A stretch of DNA of 64,000 nt from Scatomonas sp963930955 (GCA_963930955.1 OZ006967.1:1364001-1428000); one strand, 5' to 3'. Counted from the stretch's first letter, positions 43,387-56,762 are shown. Program-made: numbers and translations. The notes: generated from the sequence alone by a model not told the origin.

Positions 43387-43476
43387 GGAGAAGTACCCAA
43401 GCTGGCTGAAGGGGCTCCCCTGGAAAGGGAGTAGGTCGTTAGTAGCGGCGCGAGGGTTCAAATCCCTCCTTCTCCG
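43387..43476 (+). tRNA. tRNA-Ser (GGA anticodon)
   Basis: 90 bases with acceptor GGAGAAG/CTTCTCC, discriminator G, anticodon GGA at 43422-43424 (reads TCC/TCT) and a long variable arm. CCA is not encoded. It follows the first tRNA-Ser by 75 bases and is probably co-transcribed. Confidence 0.95.
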
Positions 43477-43478
43477 TA

Positions 43479-43510
43479 GCCCGCCAGACAAACGGCGGGC
43501 ATTCTGTTTT
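43479..43510 (+). terminator. Terminator after the tRNA-Ser pair
   Basis: GCCCGCC (43479-43485) pairs with GGCGGGC (43494-43500), followed by ATTCTGTTTT. It separates the tRNA unit from the rRNA operon. Confidence 0.75.
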
Positions 43511-43559
43511 AAAAGTAAAACTGCTTTCAAAAACAGGAAAAAGAAATGAAAAAAAGTTG

Positions 43560-43588
43560 TTGACAAATGAGGTCAGCTGTGGTAAAGT
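43560..43588 (+). promoter_or_regulatory. rRNA operon promoter
   Basis: TTGACA (43560-43565), 17 bases, TAAAGT (43583-43588), with A-rich sequence upstream that could act as an UP element, about 160 bases before the 16S gene. Confidence 0.7.
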
Positions 43589-43750
43589 ATCAGAGTTGCT
43601 TCTGAAGGAAACAACACACAGGAACTTGACAACTGAACAGTAAAACACATCCTCGAAAGTTCGAAAGAGAAAGTTCTTTGAACAAACCTAAACAGTAAAC
43701 TAAGGATGGATTAGCCAGAAAAGGTTGATCCTGAATTGGGAATAAACTTT

Positions 43751-45287
<1,537 letters not shown>

Positions 45288-45353
45288 AAAAGAATCAGTA
45301 GGAGATGTGTTTTACTGTTGAGTTGTTAAGGAAAAAACTTAATAACAGGACAT

Positions 45354-45472
45354 TACTGGTGGTGATGCGCTCTGGGGACACACCCGTTCCCATCCCGAAC
45401 ACGAAGGTTAAGACCAGAGCGGCCGATGGTACTGCACTGGAGACGGTGTGGGAGAGCAGGCGGCTGCCAGTA
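45354..45472 (+). rRNA. 5S ribosomal RNA
   Basis: The segment has the 5S landmarks CACCCGTTCCCATCCCGAAC, GGTTAAG and GCACTGGAGACGGTGTGGGAGAGCAGG, and its ends (TACTGG...CCAGTA) form helix I. It lies between 16S and 23S, ahead of the two spacer tRNAs, and no 5S is seen after the 23S. Ends are approximate. Confidence 0.92.
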
Positions 45473-45476
45473 TTCC

Positions 45477-45549
45477 GGGGACGTAGCTCAGTTGGGAGAG
45501 CACCTGCCTTGCAAGCAGGGGGTCGAGAGTTCGAATCTCTTCGTCTCCA
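45477..45549 (+). tRNA. tRNA-Ala (TGC anticodon)
   Basis: 73 bases; acceptor GGGGACG/CGTCTCC with one G-U pair, anticodon TGC at 45510-45512, TTCGAAT T-loop, discriminator A. CCA is not fully encoded. Confidence 0.96.
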
Positions 45550-45553
45550 CTGA

Positions 45554-45627
<74 letters not shown>

Positions 45628-45668
45628 TTGGGTGAAAGAAAGGGAAATCCTTCAGATGGAGGAAAGGC

Positions 45669-45682
45669 CCACTTAAGCCCAT
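45669..45682 (+). repeat. Direct repeat of the tRNA-Ile 3' end
   Basis: CCACTTAAGCCCAT at 45669-45682 is identical to 45615-45628, which covers the T-stem and acceptor end of tRNA-Ile. The copy lies in the spacer before the 23S gene. Confidence 0.8.
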
Positions 45683-45711
45683 CGGATAAAAGCTTTTTTA
45701 TCCGGAGACGT

Positions 45712-45734
45712 ACCTTGAAAACCGCATACAGAAA
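45712..45734 (+). other. 5' arm of the 23S rRNA processing stem
   Basis: The segment starting ACCTTGAAAACCGCATAC is complementary, with two mismatches and a bulge, to 48971-48992 after the 23S gene (TTTTGTGTGCGG then TTTTGAAGGT). The pair would bring the 23S ends together for RNase III cleavage. Confidence 0.75.
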
Positions 45735-45879
45735 CAATATCCAAGCGAAAGAAAACGATACGAGATAGGAAGACATCCGAGGAGTCATCGAAAGGTGACA
45801 ACTCATAAGTGAAGCAATTCATGTGAATCAGTAAAAAAGACCTGTCCTTAACGCTATAAGAGACAGGCGGCCGATACAA

Positions 45880-48763
<2,884 letters not shown>

Positions 48764-49007
48764 GAGCACTTGATGAGCGCGAGCCGAAAGGCGAAGCGGG
48801 AATCATAGTGCGAAGGTCGTTCAGCAGAGCGAAAGCGAGGCTGGACTTCCTAAGCAGTATGAAGCAGGAAATGGAAGACAGACAGGCGAGACGCAAGTCG
48901 AGCCGGGACTGGAGCCATGGAGAGCTCATCAGGTGATGGCCAGATTCACAGGAATCGTTTGGAAGGAAAGTTTTGTGTGCGGTTTTGAAGGTATGTCACA
49001 CATAAGC

Positions 49008-49031
49008 AGTGACTAGTAATAGTCACTTTTG
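49008..49031 (+). terminator. rRNA operon terminator
   Basis: AGTGACTA (49008-49015) and TAGTCACT (49020-49027) are exact complements around a GTAA loop, followed by TTTT. It lies between the 23S trailer and tRNA-Trp. The 245 bases before it (48764-49007) hold the 23S trailer and its processing arm and no gene. Confidence 0.8.
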
Positions 49032-49042
49032 TGCTATCATTT

Positions 49043-49113
49043 AGGGGATTGGTCAAATGGTATGACAGGAGTCTCCAAAACTCTTAGCGGGAGTTCGATT
49101 CTCTCATCCCCTG
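49043..49113 (+). tRNA. tRNA-Trp (CCA anticodon)
   Basis: 71 bases; acceptor AGGGGAT/ATCCCCT, discriminator G at 49113, anticodon CCA at 49075-49077, a three-pair D stem, a four-base variable loop and a TTCGATT T-loop. The arms are short but pair properly. CCA at the 3' end is not encoded. It sits 12 bases after the rRNA terminator, so it may depend on read-through. This is the effector of the trp T-box (29900-30196). Confidence 0.9.
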
Positions 49114-49194
49114 TAAGTTAAAAGCCTGAAAAAACGTGTAAATTCAAGGCTTAACAGTCGTAAGGAACTATAAGTCTTGTGGTTCGGGCAGAGA

Positions 49195-49225
49195 ACGGTG
49201 TGACCGTGAAGGTCACGCCGTTTTT
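49195..49225 (+). terminator. Terminator downstream of tRNA-Trp
   Basis: ACGGTGTGACC (49195-49205) pairs with GGTCACGCCGT (49211-49221, one G-U pair), followed by TTTT. It overlaps the 3' end of the recombinase remnant on the other strand. Confidence 0.7.
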
Positions 49226-49613
49226 CTGCGTCCAAGGGTAGATTCTGCAATCATGGGTTCTGCCAGTACGGGGATTTCCACCTCGTCTACGAAGTTGAAG
49301 ATGATCTCCACCTTCTGTCTGCGCTTGCCGCCAGACTTGTCCGGTGCGTGGATGATGATCTTCTTAATGTACTCGTTGACAATCGTCTGGGGAAGATGAT
49401 GTCGGTGTACTGGCCTACAGTCAGGTAATCACGACCAAAGCGGGATAGGTCTTTGCAAAGCCAGCAGCCTACCAATCCCTGCTTTACCAGTTCAAAGCCC
49501 TCCTGTACGCCAGGGCGCTGAAAGTTCGTGCCGGTGTAACCGTCGTCAACCAGCACTTTCAAGTTTGTGTAGCCATGATCCTGTGCGTATTTGGTTAAAA
49601 GCTCGCGTTGAGA
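49213..49613 (-). pseudogene. Large serine recombinase (TnpX-like) remnant
   Basis: Read on the minus strand, 49613 to about 49400 encodes a recombinase segment: SQRELLTKYAQDHGY, VLVDDGYTGTNFQRPG, and CKDLSRFGRDYLTVGQYTDIIFP. It lacks the N-terminal catalytic-serine part. After an internal deletion near 49395 and a frame change, the C-terminal tail typical of these enzymes follows (VNEYIKKIIIHAPDK, RRQKVEIIFNFVD) to a TGA at 49213-49215. Most of the usual 500 or so residues are missing, so it is inactive. It marks the left side of a formerly mobile segment carrying the TetR-ECF-ABC genes. Confidence 0.85.
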
Positions 49614-49659
49614 CGAGATTTGTCAAGGAGTGTTTTTGCAAAGCAGTGTGCAATTCGCA

Positions 49660-49688
49660 TTGACAAGCAGCAAAAAGAACGCTATAAT
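49660..49688 (+). promoter_or_regulatory. Consensus sigma-A promoter of the TetR-ECF-ABC operon
   Basis: TTGACA (49660-49665), 17 bases, TATAAT (49683-49688): a full consensus match, 52 bases before the TetR start. A palindrome begins inside the -10, so strong expression is expected only when derepressed. Confidence 0.9.
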
Positions 49689-49717
49689 AATGTCGTTATC
49701 GATAATGATGTTATTAT
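49684..49717. promoter_or_regulatory. 34-bp palindromic operator for the TetR regulator
   Basis: TTATCGATAA at the centre (49696-49705) is flanked at equal distance by ATAATAA (49684-49690) and TTATTAT (49711-49717), with partial symmetry between. It covers the -10 and the start of transcription. Confidence 0.8.
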
Positions 49718-49739
49718 TTAGGCGCAGAGGAGTGAAGAC

Positions 49740-50348
49740 ATGGCCAATAGGGATCATTCCCTGGATGATGGGATCATTCAGGCTGCTTATTCGGAATTTC
49801 TTGCTTACGGCTTTCAGAAAGCCTCTCTGCACAAGATCGCCGAAAAAGCCGGTGTTACTACGGGGGCAATCTACACAAGATACAAGAATAAAGACGCGTT
49901 GTTTGCCAGTCTGCTTCAGGATTTTTTTGAGACGATGCAGGTTCTCTTTGCTCCCATCGCGGAAGAATACGAAAAAGCAAAGTGCAGCGCGCAGCCGGAT
50001 GATATCCTCCGCGCCATAAACGCCGAAGAACAGGTATATTTTCAACTGCTGACCGAGCACTGCAATGACTGCACTTTATTTTTCTGCCGCAGCGATGGCA
50101 GCTCCATGGAAACCGTGCTGCATAAACTAATGGATCAAAAAGCGGAACAAACGGTGGAATTCTTTTCGCATATCTATGGGAAAGCGCCAAATGCCGATGC
50201 GATCCGTCTTTTGATGGGCTCACAGTTCTGGTACTTCCGCCAGCTGCTGGATCAGCATATGGAGGAAGGCAGAATGCTTACCTGCTTACAGGCAGTCCTT
50301 GATTTCACCAACGCTGGCTGGCGGCAGCTATGCGATACCTTGCAATAA
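49740..50348 (+). CDS. TetR/AcrR family transcriptional regulator
   Basis: This 202-residue protein has an N-terminal helix-turn-helix (about 12-55; IIQAAYSEFLAYGF, then HKIAEKAGVTTGAIYTRYKNKDAL split over the DNA helices) and an all-helical ligand domain. It probably binds the palindrome just upstream and represses itself and the following transport operon until an inducing compound binds. The gap to the ECF gene is 87 bases with no obvious second promoter. Codon use here differs from the CCGG-rich genes to the left, consistent with transfer. Confidence 0.92.
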   Translation: MANRDHSLDDGIIQAAYSEFLAYGFQKASLHKIAEKAGVTTGAIYTRYKNKDALFASLLQDFFETMQVLFAPIAEEYEKAKCSAQPDDILRAINAEEQVYFQLLTEHCNDCTLFFCRSDGSSMETVLHKLMDQKAEQTVEFFSHIYGKAPNADAIRLLMGSQFWYFRQLLDQHMEEGRMLTCLQAVLDFTNAGWRQLCDTLQ

Positions 50349-50435
50349 ATCCGAAAAGTTAATTCGGACGGTCCATCCGTCCGTTTCTTACGGCCGTTGG
50401 TTAGAGATGACTAACTAATAAGAAAAGAGTTTGCG

Positions 50436-52598
50436 ATGATAGATTTTGAATTTGAATTTCAATATGCAGAAGAAAAGCAGCCCACCTTGCAAAAAGTCGG
50501 CGGCAGCATCCCAGCCGGACGCTGTGTGGTGCTCTGCGGCGGCAGCGGCTGCGGAAAGTCCACACTGCTACGGTGCATCAACGGATTAATCCCCCAGTTT
50601 TACGAGGGAGAGCTAAAAGGCTTTTGCCGCCTGAATGGGCAGGACACCGCCGGAATACGTATCGGCGAGATCGGCGAGTTGGCCGCCTCGGTCTTTCAGG
50701 ATCCTCGCAGCCAGTTTTTCACCGTGAACAGCTCCAATGAAGTGGCCTTCGGTCTTGAAAATCACGGTCTGCCGCAAGATAAAATCCGACGGCGGGTAGA
50801 TGAGGCCTTCCGGATCTTTCATCTGGAGCGGCTGAAGGATCGCAATGTCTACGAGTTGTCCAGCGGCGAGCGACAGCTCATCTCCATCTTGTCCGCGTGG
50901 GCAATGGACACAGATATTTTTCTGCTGGATGAGCCCACGGCCAATCTGGACTTTGCAGCCACGCAGCAGTTAAAAGAGATTCTGCTTGCCCTGAAAAAGC
51001 AGGGCAAAACGCTGCTGCTCAGCGAGCACCGACTCTACTATCTTGCCGACATTGCCAACGAATTTTGGGTCATGGCAGACGGCGAGATCAAAGGAAAATA
51101 TACTGCCGCAGAGGCAAAGGCGTTCTCAGTGGAGCGGAGACAAACACTTTCTCTGCGCACGCTCGACCTTGCGGAGATCACCGTGCCGGAGAAAGAGCCG
51201 CTGCCGAAAACCGCGCCGACGGCGCTTGCCGTCTCAGATGTCTGCTATACATACGGCAGGAAGGCCGGAGATACCCTCTCTGGTGTCAGCTTTTCCGTCC
51301 GTGAGCATGAGATCGTCGGCCTTGTGGGCGCAAACGGCTGCGGCAAAACGACCATCGGCAAGCTGATTGCAGGGCTTTACCGCCCCTCCGGCGGCAGGAC
51401 AATGCTTTTCGGAAAGTCGCAAAATCCAAAGCAGCTGCAAAAGCAAGTGCTGTTCATCCTTCAGGAGGCGGAGTTCCAGTTCTTCACAGGCTCCGTCCTG
51501 CACGAACTGCAATACGGCCATGCGGTGACACCGGAGTTTGAAGCAAAAACGGAAGCGCTGCTGAAAAGTATGGATATGTGGGACTGCCGCAACCGGCATC
51601 CCTTTTCCCTCTCCGGCGGGCAGATGCAGCGTCTGACGCTGATGATGGCGTATCTATCCGACAAGCCGATCGTCATACTGGACGAGCCGACAGCAGGACA
51701 GGACGCGGAAAGTCTGGAGCGGTGCGCAGCGCTGATCCGGGAGATGCGGAAAGAAAAGACTGTTCTCATCATCACCCACGACCCTGAGCTAATTGCAGGT
51801 GCGTGTGACCGCTGCATTGGGCTGTCGGATGGGCATGCAGAAATAGAATTTCCCGTTCATTCGGAACGAGATTTGCAAGCGGTACGGCAATATATGGAGC
51901 GCTTCCATCTTTCCAATGCTCCTGCGAAAAAACAGCATAAAGAACGATTCCACCCGGCAACGAAGCTGCTTTACTGGCTGGCCCTGCTGGTCGTGATCTC
52001 CACATCCAACAACCACTTAGTTTATGCCGTATATACGGCACTGATCCTGCTGACCGCAGCGGACGGCTGGCTCGGAACGGCGCTGGCAGGCGGGATGAGC
52101 TTTGGGCTGCTGTGGGCGGCAAACGCTCTGCTGCCGGGCACGGTGTTTTCCTTTATGCTGGTGCTGTTCCCGCGGATCATTGCCGTTGGCATTTCCATGC
52201 GGACGCTGATTGGGCGGAATGAAGCCAGCCGTACCCTGGCAGCGCTGCGCAATCTGCGCCTACCGGAGCGGCTGATCATGATCGTGGCGGTGATTTTCCG
52301 CTTCTTCCCCGTTCTGTCGGGAGACATGAAGTTGCTGCGGCAATCCATCCGCACCCGGGGCGCGTTTGTGACGCCATGGCAAAAGTTGCGTGCGCTGCCA
52401 TCCTATATCGAAATACTGACCGTGCCGATGGCTTTGCGCGTTATCCGCATCGCCGAAACGCTGTCCGCCTCCGCCGAAACACGGGGCATCGACTTAACCC
52501 GCCGCAAAAGCAACTATCTGTCGCTTCGGTTTTCTGCGTGGGATGCTGTGTTCTGCGTCCTGCTGGCGGCATCGATCGCCGCCGGCCTTATCCTGTGA
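50436..52598 (+). CDS. Fused ECF transporter: two EcfA ATPase domains plus EcfT
   Basis: 720 residues in one chain. The first ABC ATPase (about 1-215) has Walker A GGSGCGKST (35-43), signature LSSGERQL and DEPTANLD. The second (about 265-480) has Walker A GANGCGKTT (from 298), LSGGQMQRL and DEPTAGQD. From residue 505 on lies an EcfT membrane scaffold with several helices and the coupling segment containing AETRGIDLTRR. ECF systems import vitamins, metals or other small molecules at very low concentration with an S subunit. Most bacteria encode A, A' and T separately, so the triple fusion is notable. The partner S component is next. Confidence 0.9.
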   Translation: MIDFEFEFQYAEEKQPTLQKVGGSIPAGRCVVLCGGSGCGKSTLLRCINGLIPQFYEGELKGFCRLNGQDTAGIRIGEIGELAASVFQDPRSQFFTVNSSNEVAFGLENHGLPQDKIRRRVDEAFRIFHLERLKDRNVYELSSGERQLISILSAWAMDTDIFLLDEPTANLDFAATQQLKEILLALKKQGKTLLLSEHRLYYLADIANEFWVMADGEIKGKYTAAEAKAFSVERRQTLSLRTLDLAEITVPEKEPLPKTAPTALAVSDVCYTYGRKAGDTLSGVSFSVREHEIVGLVGANGCGKTTIGKLIAGLYRPSGGRTMLFGKSQNPKQLQKQVLFILQEAEFQFFTGSVLHELQYGHAVTPEFEAKTEALLKSMDMWDCRNRHPFSLSGGQMQRLTLMMAYLSDKPIVILDEPTAGQDAESLERCAALIREMRKEKTVLIITHDPELIAGACDRCIGLSDGHAEIEFPVHSERDLQAVRQYMERFHLSNAPAKKQHKERFHPATKLLYWLALLVVISTSNNHLVYAVYTALILLTAADGWLGTALAGGMSFGLLWAANALLPGTVFSFMLVLFPRIIAVGISMRTLIGRNEASRTLAALRNLRLPERLIMIVAVIFRFFPVLSGDMKLLRQSIRTRGAFVTPWQKLRALPSYIEILTVPMALRVIRIAETLSASAETRGIDLTRRKSNYLSLRFSAWDAVFCVLLAASIAAGLIL

Positions 52599-52651
52599 TC
52601 GCCGTCTCTGCGACGTTCAACCATATTCCATTCAAAAAGGAGTCATTAACC

Positions 52652-53227
52652 ATGAGTACTGCAAACCCCAATAAACTGAAAATCAAGGACATCATCACCG
52701 TTGTCCTGCTGGCTCTGATCAATGTGGTCATTTTCTTCGCCAGCTCCGTCCTGTACGCAACGCCCATTACCATCATTCTGATGCCGGTGTTTTTCGCCCT
52801 GCTGGAGGGCATCGTCTACTTCATCATCGGCACGAAGGTGAAAAAGCCCGGTGCGATCCTCATTTACAGCATTGTCCGCGCCATTATGGGCGGATACCTG
52901 CCGTACATCATCCTCTTTATTCTCTCCGGTGCCATTGCCGAGCTGCTGCTGTGGAAGATGGGCTACGGCAACGCGAAGGCACTGACCGTCAGTTATGTCA
53001 TCAATCAGGTGCTGGCTGCATTCGGCAGCACCATCATTCCCTACGCCATCGCAGCCAAGGCTATGGCGGATCAGATGGTCACCGATGGCCGTCAGGACGC
53101 CATCCTTGCCGCATCCCAGATGCTGCAGTCCTGGGTATCCGTGGCACTGGTGGCCGGTGTGATCGTGGCCGCATTCATCGGAGCAGCTATCGGCAAGGGC
53201 ATCGTGAAGAAGCATCTGGCTGCCTGA
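52652..53227 (+). CDS. MptD-family putative ECF transporter S component
   Basis: 191 residues from the ATG behind AAAAAGGAGTCATTAACC; the longer frame overlaps the ECF gene and is rejected. Five or six membrane helices fill the chain, with FVVL-type first helix after KIKDIITVVLLA and a conserved YGNAKALTVSY turn, matching the Trep_Strep/MptD family. It is the likely substrate-binding subunit for the fused EcfA-A-T protein. The substrate of this family is not established; the two ABC genes that follow suggest it is exported or used together with them. Confidence 0.85.
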   Translation: MSTANPNKLKIKDIITVVLLALINVVIFFASSVLYATPITIILMPVFFALLEGIVYFIIGTKVKKPGAILIYSIVRAIMGGYLPYIILFILSGAIAELLLWKMGYGNAKALTVSYVINQVLAAFGSTIIPYAIAAKAMADQMVTDGRQDAILAASQMLQSWVSVALVAGVIVAAFIGAAIGKGIVKKHLAA

Positions 53228-53248
53228 TCTGCCTTGGAGGAATTACCC

Positions 53249-55009
53249 ATGAATCAGAACACGAAGCAAAAGCGCTCCGCCGCCTCGTGGCTGGCAGAGC
53301 TGGCAAAAGGGCGGTACGGCGAGTACGCTTTGAGCGTCCTTACGGCGCTGCTGGGCGTTGCCTGCTCGCTTATTCCGTATTTCATCATCATCCGGCTTAT
53401 CACCGCACTGGTAAACGGCACGGCGGAGCTTCCCCGCTGCCTGACGCTCTGCGCATGGATGGCGGGCTGCTGGGTGCTGCGCTATGTGCTGCACAGCGTG
53501 TCCACCTCTCTCTCCCACCATGCGACGTTCCATGTGCTGGCCAATACCCGCGTCCGGCTGCTGGACAAGCTAGCGACGCTGCCGCTGGGTACGGTGCTGG
53601 ATCGTTTCTCCGGCTCGTATAAGAACATCATCGTCGAGCGGGTCGATTCCATCGAAACCACCCTTGCCCACCTGCTGCCGGAGATGACCACCAACATCGT
53701 GGGGGCGCTGGCGGTACTGGTGCTGCTGTTCATCGAGGACTGGCGCATGGGCCTTTCCATGTTCATCGTCCTGCCGCTGGGCATTCTCTGCTTTATGTCC
53801 ATGTTCAGCGGCTATAACGAGAAGTTTCAGCGCACGGTCACCGCGACAAAGACACTGAACGACACGGCTGTGGAATACATCAGCGGCATTGAGGTCATCA
53901 AGGCGTTTGGTCAGTCCAGGACCAGCTATGCAAAGTTCGTCTCCGCCGCAAAAGAGGGCGCGGACTGCTTCATCGACTGGATGCGCGGGAGTTTGTTCGG
54001 ACAGGTGGCCGGAATGGCGATACTCCCTTCGACACTTCTCGGCATCTTGCCGGTGGGCTGCCTTCTCTATATGCACGGCACACTGTCGGCGGAGACGTTT
54101 CTCGCGGTCATTGTTCTGTCCTTCGGCGTTATGCAGCCGCTGATCACCGCTTTTTCCTACACCGATGACATCGCGCAGGTGACGACCATCGTGGGTGAGG
54201 TGGCGGAGGTGCTGTCCGGCGAGGATATGCAGCGTCCGGAACGTGCGGAAAAGCTGCCTGCGGACAACGCCGTCGAGCTGAAAGATGTCCGCTTTGCCTA
54301 TCACGACAAGGAGGTACTGCACGGAATCGATCTGCACATTGCCCCGGGGACGGTCAACGCATTGGTCGGGCCTTCCGGCAGTGGAAAATCCACCATCGCC
54401 CGGCTCATCGCCTCCCTGTGGGATGTGAAGGACGGAGAAATCGACCTGGGCGGCGTGGACATTCGCACGCTGCCGCTGGCGGAGTGCACGAAGCACATCG
54501 CCTATGTGTCGCAGGACAACTACCTCTTTGACCTTTCTGTCATGGACAATATCCGCATGGGCAGAAAGGGTGCGACCGATGCGGAGGTCATTGACGCCGC
54601 GAAGAAATGCGGCTGCCACGAGTTCATAATGGGGCTGGAGAACGGCTATCAGACCGTATGCGGTGCATCCGGCGGTCACCTGTCCGGCGGTGAGCGGCAG
54701 CGCATCTCCATTGCCCGTGCCATGCTGAAGGACGCGCCGATCGTCATTCTCGACGAGGCAACGTCCTATACAGACCCGGAAAACGAGGCGGTCATCCAGT
54801 CGGCACTGGGAAGGCTGGTGCGGGGCAAGACGCTGCTGGTCATTGCCCACCGGCTGTCCACCATTGCGGACGCCGATCAGATCATTGTTGTCAATCAAGG
54901 CAAGATCGAAGCGACCGGCACGCAGGCGGAGCTTCTTGCGTCCTGCCCCCTTTATCAAACCATGTGGGAGGCCCACATCAGCGTCAAAGACGACGGGGAG
55001 GTGGCGTAA
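53249..55009 (+). CDS. ABC transporter, fused permease/ATPase half-transporter 1
   Basis: 586 residues from the ATG behind TTGGAGGAATTACCC. Six membrane helices (about 35-320) of the type IV exporter fold are followed by an ABC ATPase with Walker A GPSGSGKST (374-382), LSGGERQRIS and VILDEATSYTD. The TSYTD in place of the usual TSALD is a small variation in the D loop. It is followed, overlapping by one base, by a second half-transporter, so the two probably form a heterodimer. Homologous pairs include drug exporters and the siderophore importers YbtPQ/IrtAB; the ECF neighbours make either plausible. Confidence 0.92.
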   Translation: MNQNTKQKRSAASWLAELAKGRYGEYALSVLTALLGVACSLIPYFIIIRLITALVNGTAELPRCLTLCAWMAGCWVLRYVLHSVSTSLSHHATFHVLANTRVRLLDKLATLPLGTVLDRFSGSYKNIIVERVDSIETTLAHLLPEMTTNIVGALAVLVLLFIEDWRMGLSMFIVLPLGILCFMSMFSGYNEKFQRTVTATKTLNDTAVEYISGIEVIKAFGQSRTSYAKFVSAAKEGADCFIDWMRGSLFGQVAGMAILPSTLLGILPVGCLLYMHGTLSAETFLAVIVLSFGVMQPLITAFSYTDDIAQVTTIVGEVAEVLSGEDMQRPERAEKLPADNAVELKDVRFAYHDKEVLHGIDLHIAPGTVNALVGPSGSGKSTIARLIASLWDVKDGEIDLGGVDIRTLPLAECTKHIAYVSQDNYLFDLSVMDNIRMGRKGATDAEVIDAAKKCGCHEFIMGLENGYQTVCGASGGHLSGGERQRISIARAMLKDAPIVILDEATSYTDPENEAVIQSALGRLVRGKTLLVIAHRLSTIADADQIIVVNQGKIEATGTQAELLASCPLYQTMWEAHISVKDDGEVA

Positions 55010-56742
55010 TGCTCAAGACACTGAAAAAATTTTTTGCCTTCTGCGGGGTGGACAACCGCAGGCTGTTTATAACATCTATCTGGCTGGGCGTGGTCAGCGC
55101 CATTTGCTCTGCCATGCGTATTCCGGCAGCCGCCATCGTCATTCAGGCGCTGCTGGAAAGGAACGTCACTATGGCAACTTTATGGACGAGCCTCGGCATT
55201 ATCGTGATCTCATTGATCATTACGATTGCCATCAACATGAAGGCTACCATGCTCCAGACCCGTGCGGGCTACCGCGCCTGCGCCAACAAACGCATCGAGA
55301 TCGCCGAGCACCTGCGCTACCTGCCTATGGGCTGGTTCAATGACAACAGCCTCGGCGAGGTCACGTCCGTCACCACTAACACCATGGAAAACATGGCGAA
55401 TGTGGCTACCCGCGTCGTCATGGTCACGACCCGCGGCTTTCTGACCTCCGGCATCATCGCAGCGATGATGTTCCTCTTTGACTGGCGCATGGGGCTGATT
55501 ACACTGACGGGACTGGTGCTGTTCTTTGCCGTCAACGCCGCCATGCAGCGGGCGGAGCAGACCCTTTCCCAGCGGAAGTTCAATGCCGATGAGCGCCTTG
55601 TGTCCAAGGTGCTGGAATATGTGCAGGGCATCGCCGAGGTCAAGAATTTCGACCTGACCCACGACTCTGCCACGCAGGTACACGGCGCTGTGGAGGAAGC
55701 CCGCAGGGCGTCCTTTGCTATGGAGATCCCGTCGGTGCTTTATATGCTGGCGCAGTTTGTTGTCAACAAGCTCACCGGCGTTGCCGTCTGCGCGGCCGCT
55801 ATCGTCTTTTACTTCAGCGGCACCATGGAGCTGACAAACTGCCTTTTGATGCTGATCTGCTCGTTCATCCTCTTTGAGCAGCTGGACAGCGCCGGAAGCT
55901 TTTCGGCTTTGTTCCGCTCCATCGACATCGGCGTAGATAAGGCAAGCGCAATTCTGCGCGTAGAACCCATGGACATTGACGGGGAGGAGCTTTCGCCGGA
56001 ACGGGAGGACATCACCCTGTCCCATGTGGATTTCTCCTATGACAGCAAGCCCATCCTGCACGATGTGTCCCTGACCATCCCGGAGAAAACCACCGTGGCC
56101 ATCGTCGGTCCGTCCGGAAGTGGCAAGACCACGCTGTGCAATCTCATGGCGCGGTTCTGGGACGTGCAGGGCGGCAGCGTGCGCCTCGGCGGACGGGATG
56201 TGCGGGAGTACAGCTACGACAGCCTCATCCGCAATTTCTCCTTTGTGTTTCAGCGGGTCTATCTGTTCTCCGACACCATCGCCAACAATATCCGCTTTGG
56301 CAAGCCCGACGCCTCCATGGAGGAGGTGCAGGCCGCCGCGAAAAAAGCCCGCTGCTACGACTTTATCATGGCATTGCCGAACGGCTTTGACACCGTCATC
56401 GGCGAAGGCGGTGCTACGCTTTCGGGCGGCGAACGTCAGCGAATTTCCATTGCGCGCGCCATCATGAAGGACGCACCCATCATCATTCTGGACGAAGCCA
56501 CCGCCAATGTCGACCCCGAAAATGAAAAGGAGCTGATGGAGGCCGTTGCGGAATTGACCCATGATAAGACGGTCATCATGATCGCCCACCGGCTGAAAAC
56601 CGTGCGCCATGCCGACCAAATTTTTGTGGTCGATCACGGCGAGATCGTTCAGCAGGGCACCCATGACGAGCTGGTTGCTGTTGACGGGCTCTACCGCCGC
56701 TTCGTGGTGGAGCGGCAGCAGGCCGCCGGGTGGAAGGTCTGA
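55009..56742 (+). CDS. ABC transporter, fused permease/ATPase half-transporter 2
   Basis: 577 residues from the ATG in TAATG at the stop of half-transporter 1. Six helices (about 15-315) and an ATPase with Walker A GPSGSGKTT (367-375), LSGGERQRIS and IILDEATANVD. Walker B glutamate is present in both halves, so both nucleotide sites could be active. Together with the ECF fusion and S component it forms a transport module under one TetR regulator. A kinase fragment follows. Confidence 0.92.
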   Translation: MLKTLKKFFAFCGVDNRRLFITSIWLGVVSAICSAMRIPAAAIVIQALLERNVTMATLWTSLGIIVISLIITIAINMKATMLQTRAGYRACANKRIEIAEHLRYLPMGWFNDNSLGEVTSVTTNTMENMANVATRVVMVTTRGFLTSGIIAAMMFLFDWRMGLITLTGLVLFFAVNAAMQRAEQTLSQRKFNADERLVSKVLEYVQGIAEVKNFDLTHDSATQVHGAVEEARRASFAMEIPSVLYMLAQFVVNKLTGVAVCAAAIVFYFSGTMELTNCLLMLICSFILFEQLDSAGSFSALFRSIDIGVDKASAILRVEPMDIDGEELSPEREDITLSHVDFSYDSKPILHDVSLTIPEKTTVAIVGPSGSGKTTLCNLMARFWDVQGGSVRLGGRDVREYSYDSLIRNFSFVFQRVYLFSDTIANNIRFGKPDASMEEVQAAAKKARCYDFIMALPNGFDTVIGEGGATLSGGERQRISIARAIMKDAPIIILDEATANVDPENEKELMEAVAELTHDKTVIMIAHRLKTVRHADQIFVVDHGEIVQQGTHDELVAVDGLYRRFVVERQQAAGWKV

Positions 56743-56762
56743 AGAAACACAATCTAAAAAAT

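Noticed and set aside
43626..43631. TTGACA as a second rRNA promoter
   Set aside because: It is part of the sequence that pairs with the 16S trailer, and no good -10 lies at the right distance.
53570..56664. Long minus-strand frames opposite the ABC genes (468 and 484 codons)
   Set aside because: Shadows of the ABC half-transporters; both have complete Walker and signature motifs on the plus strand.
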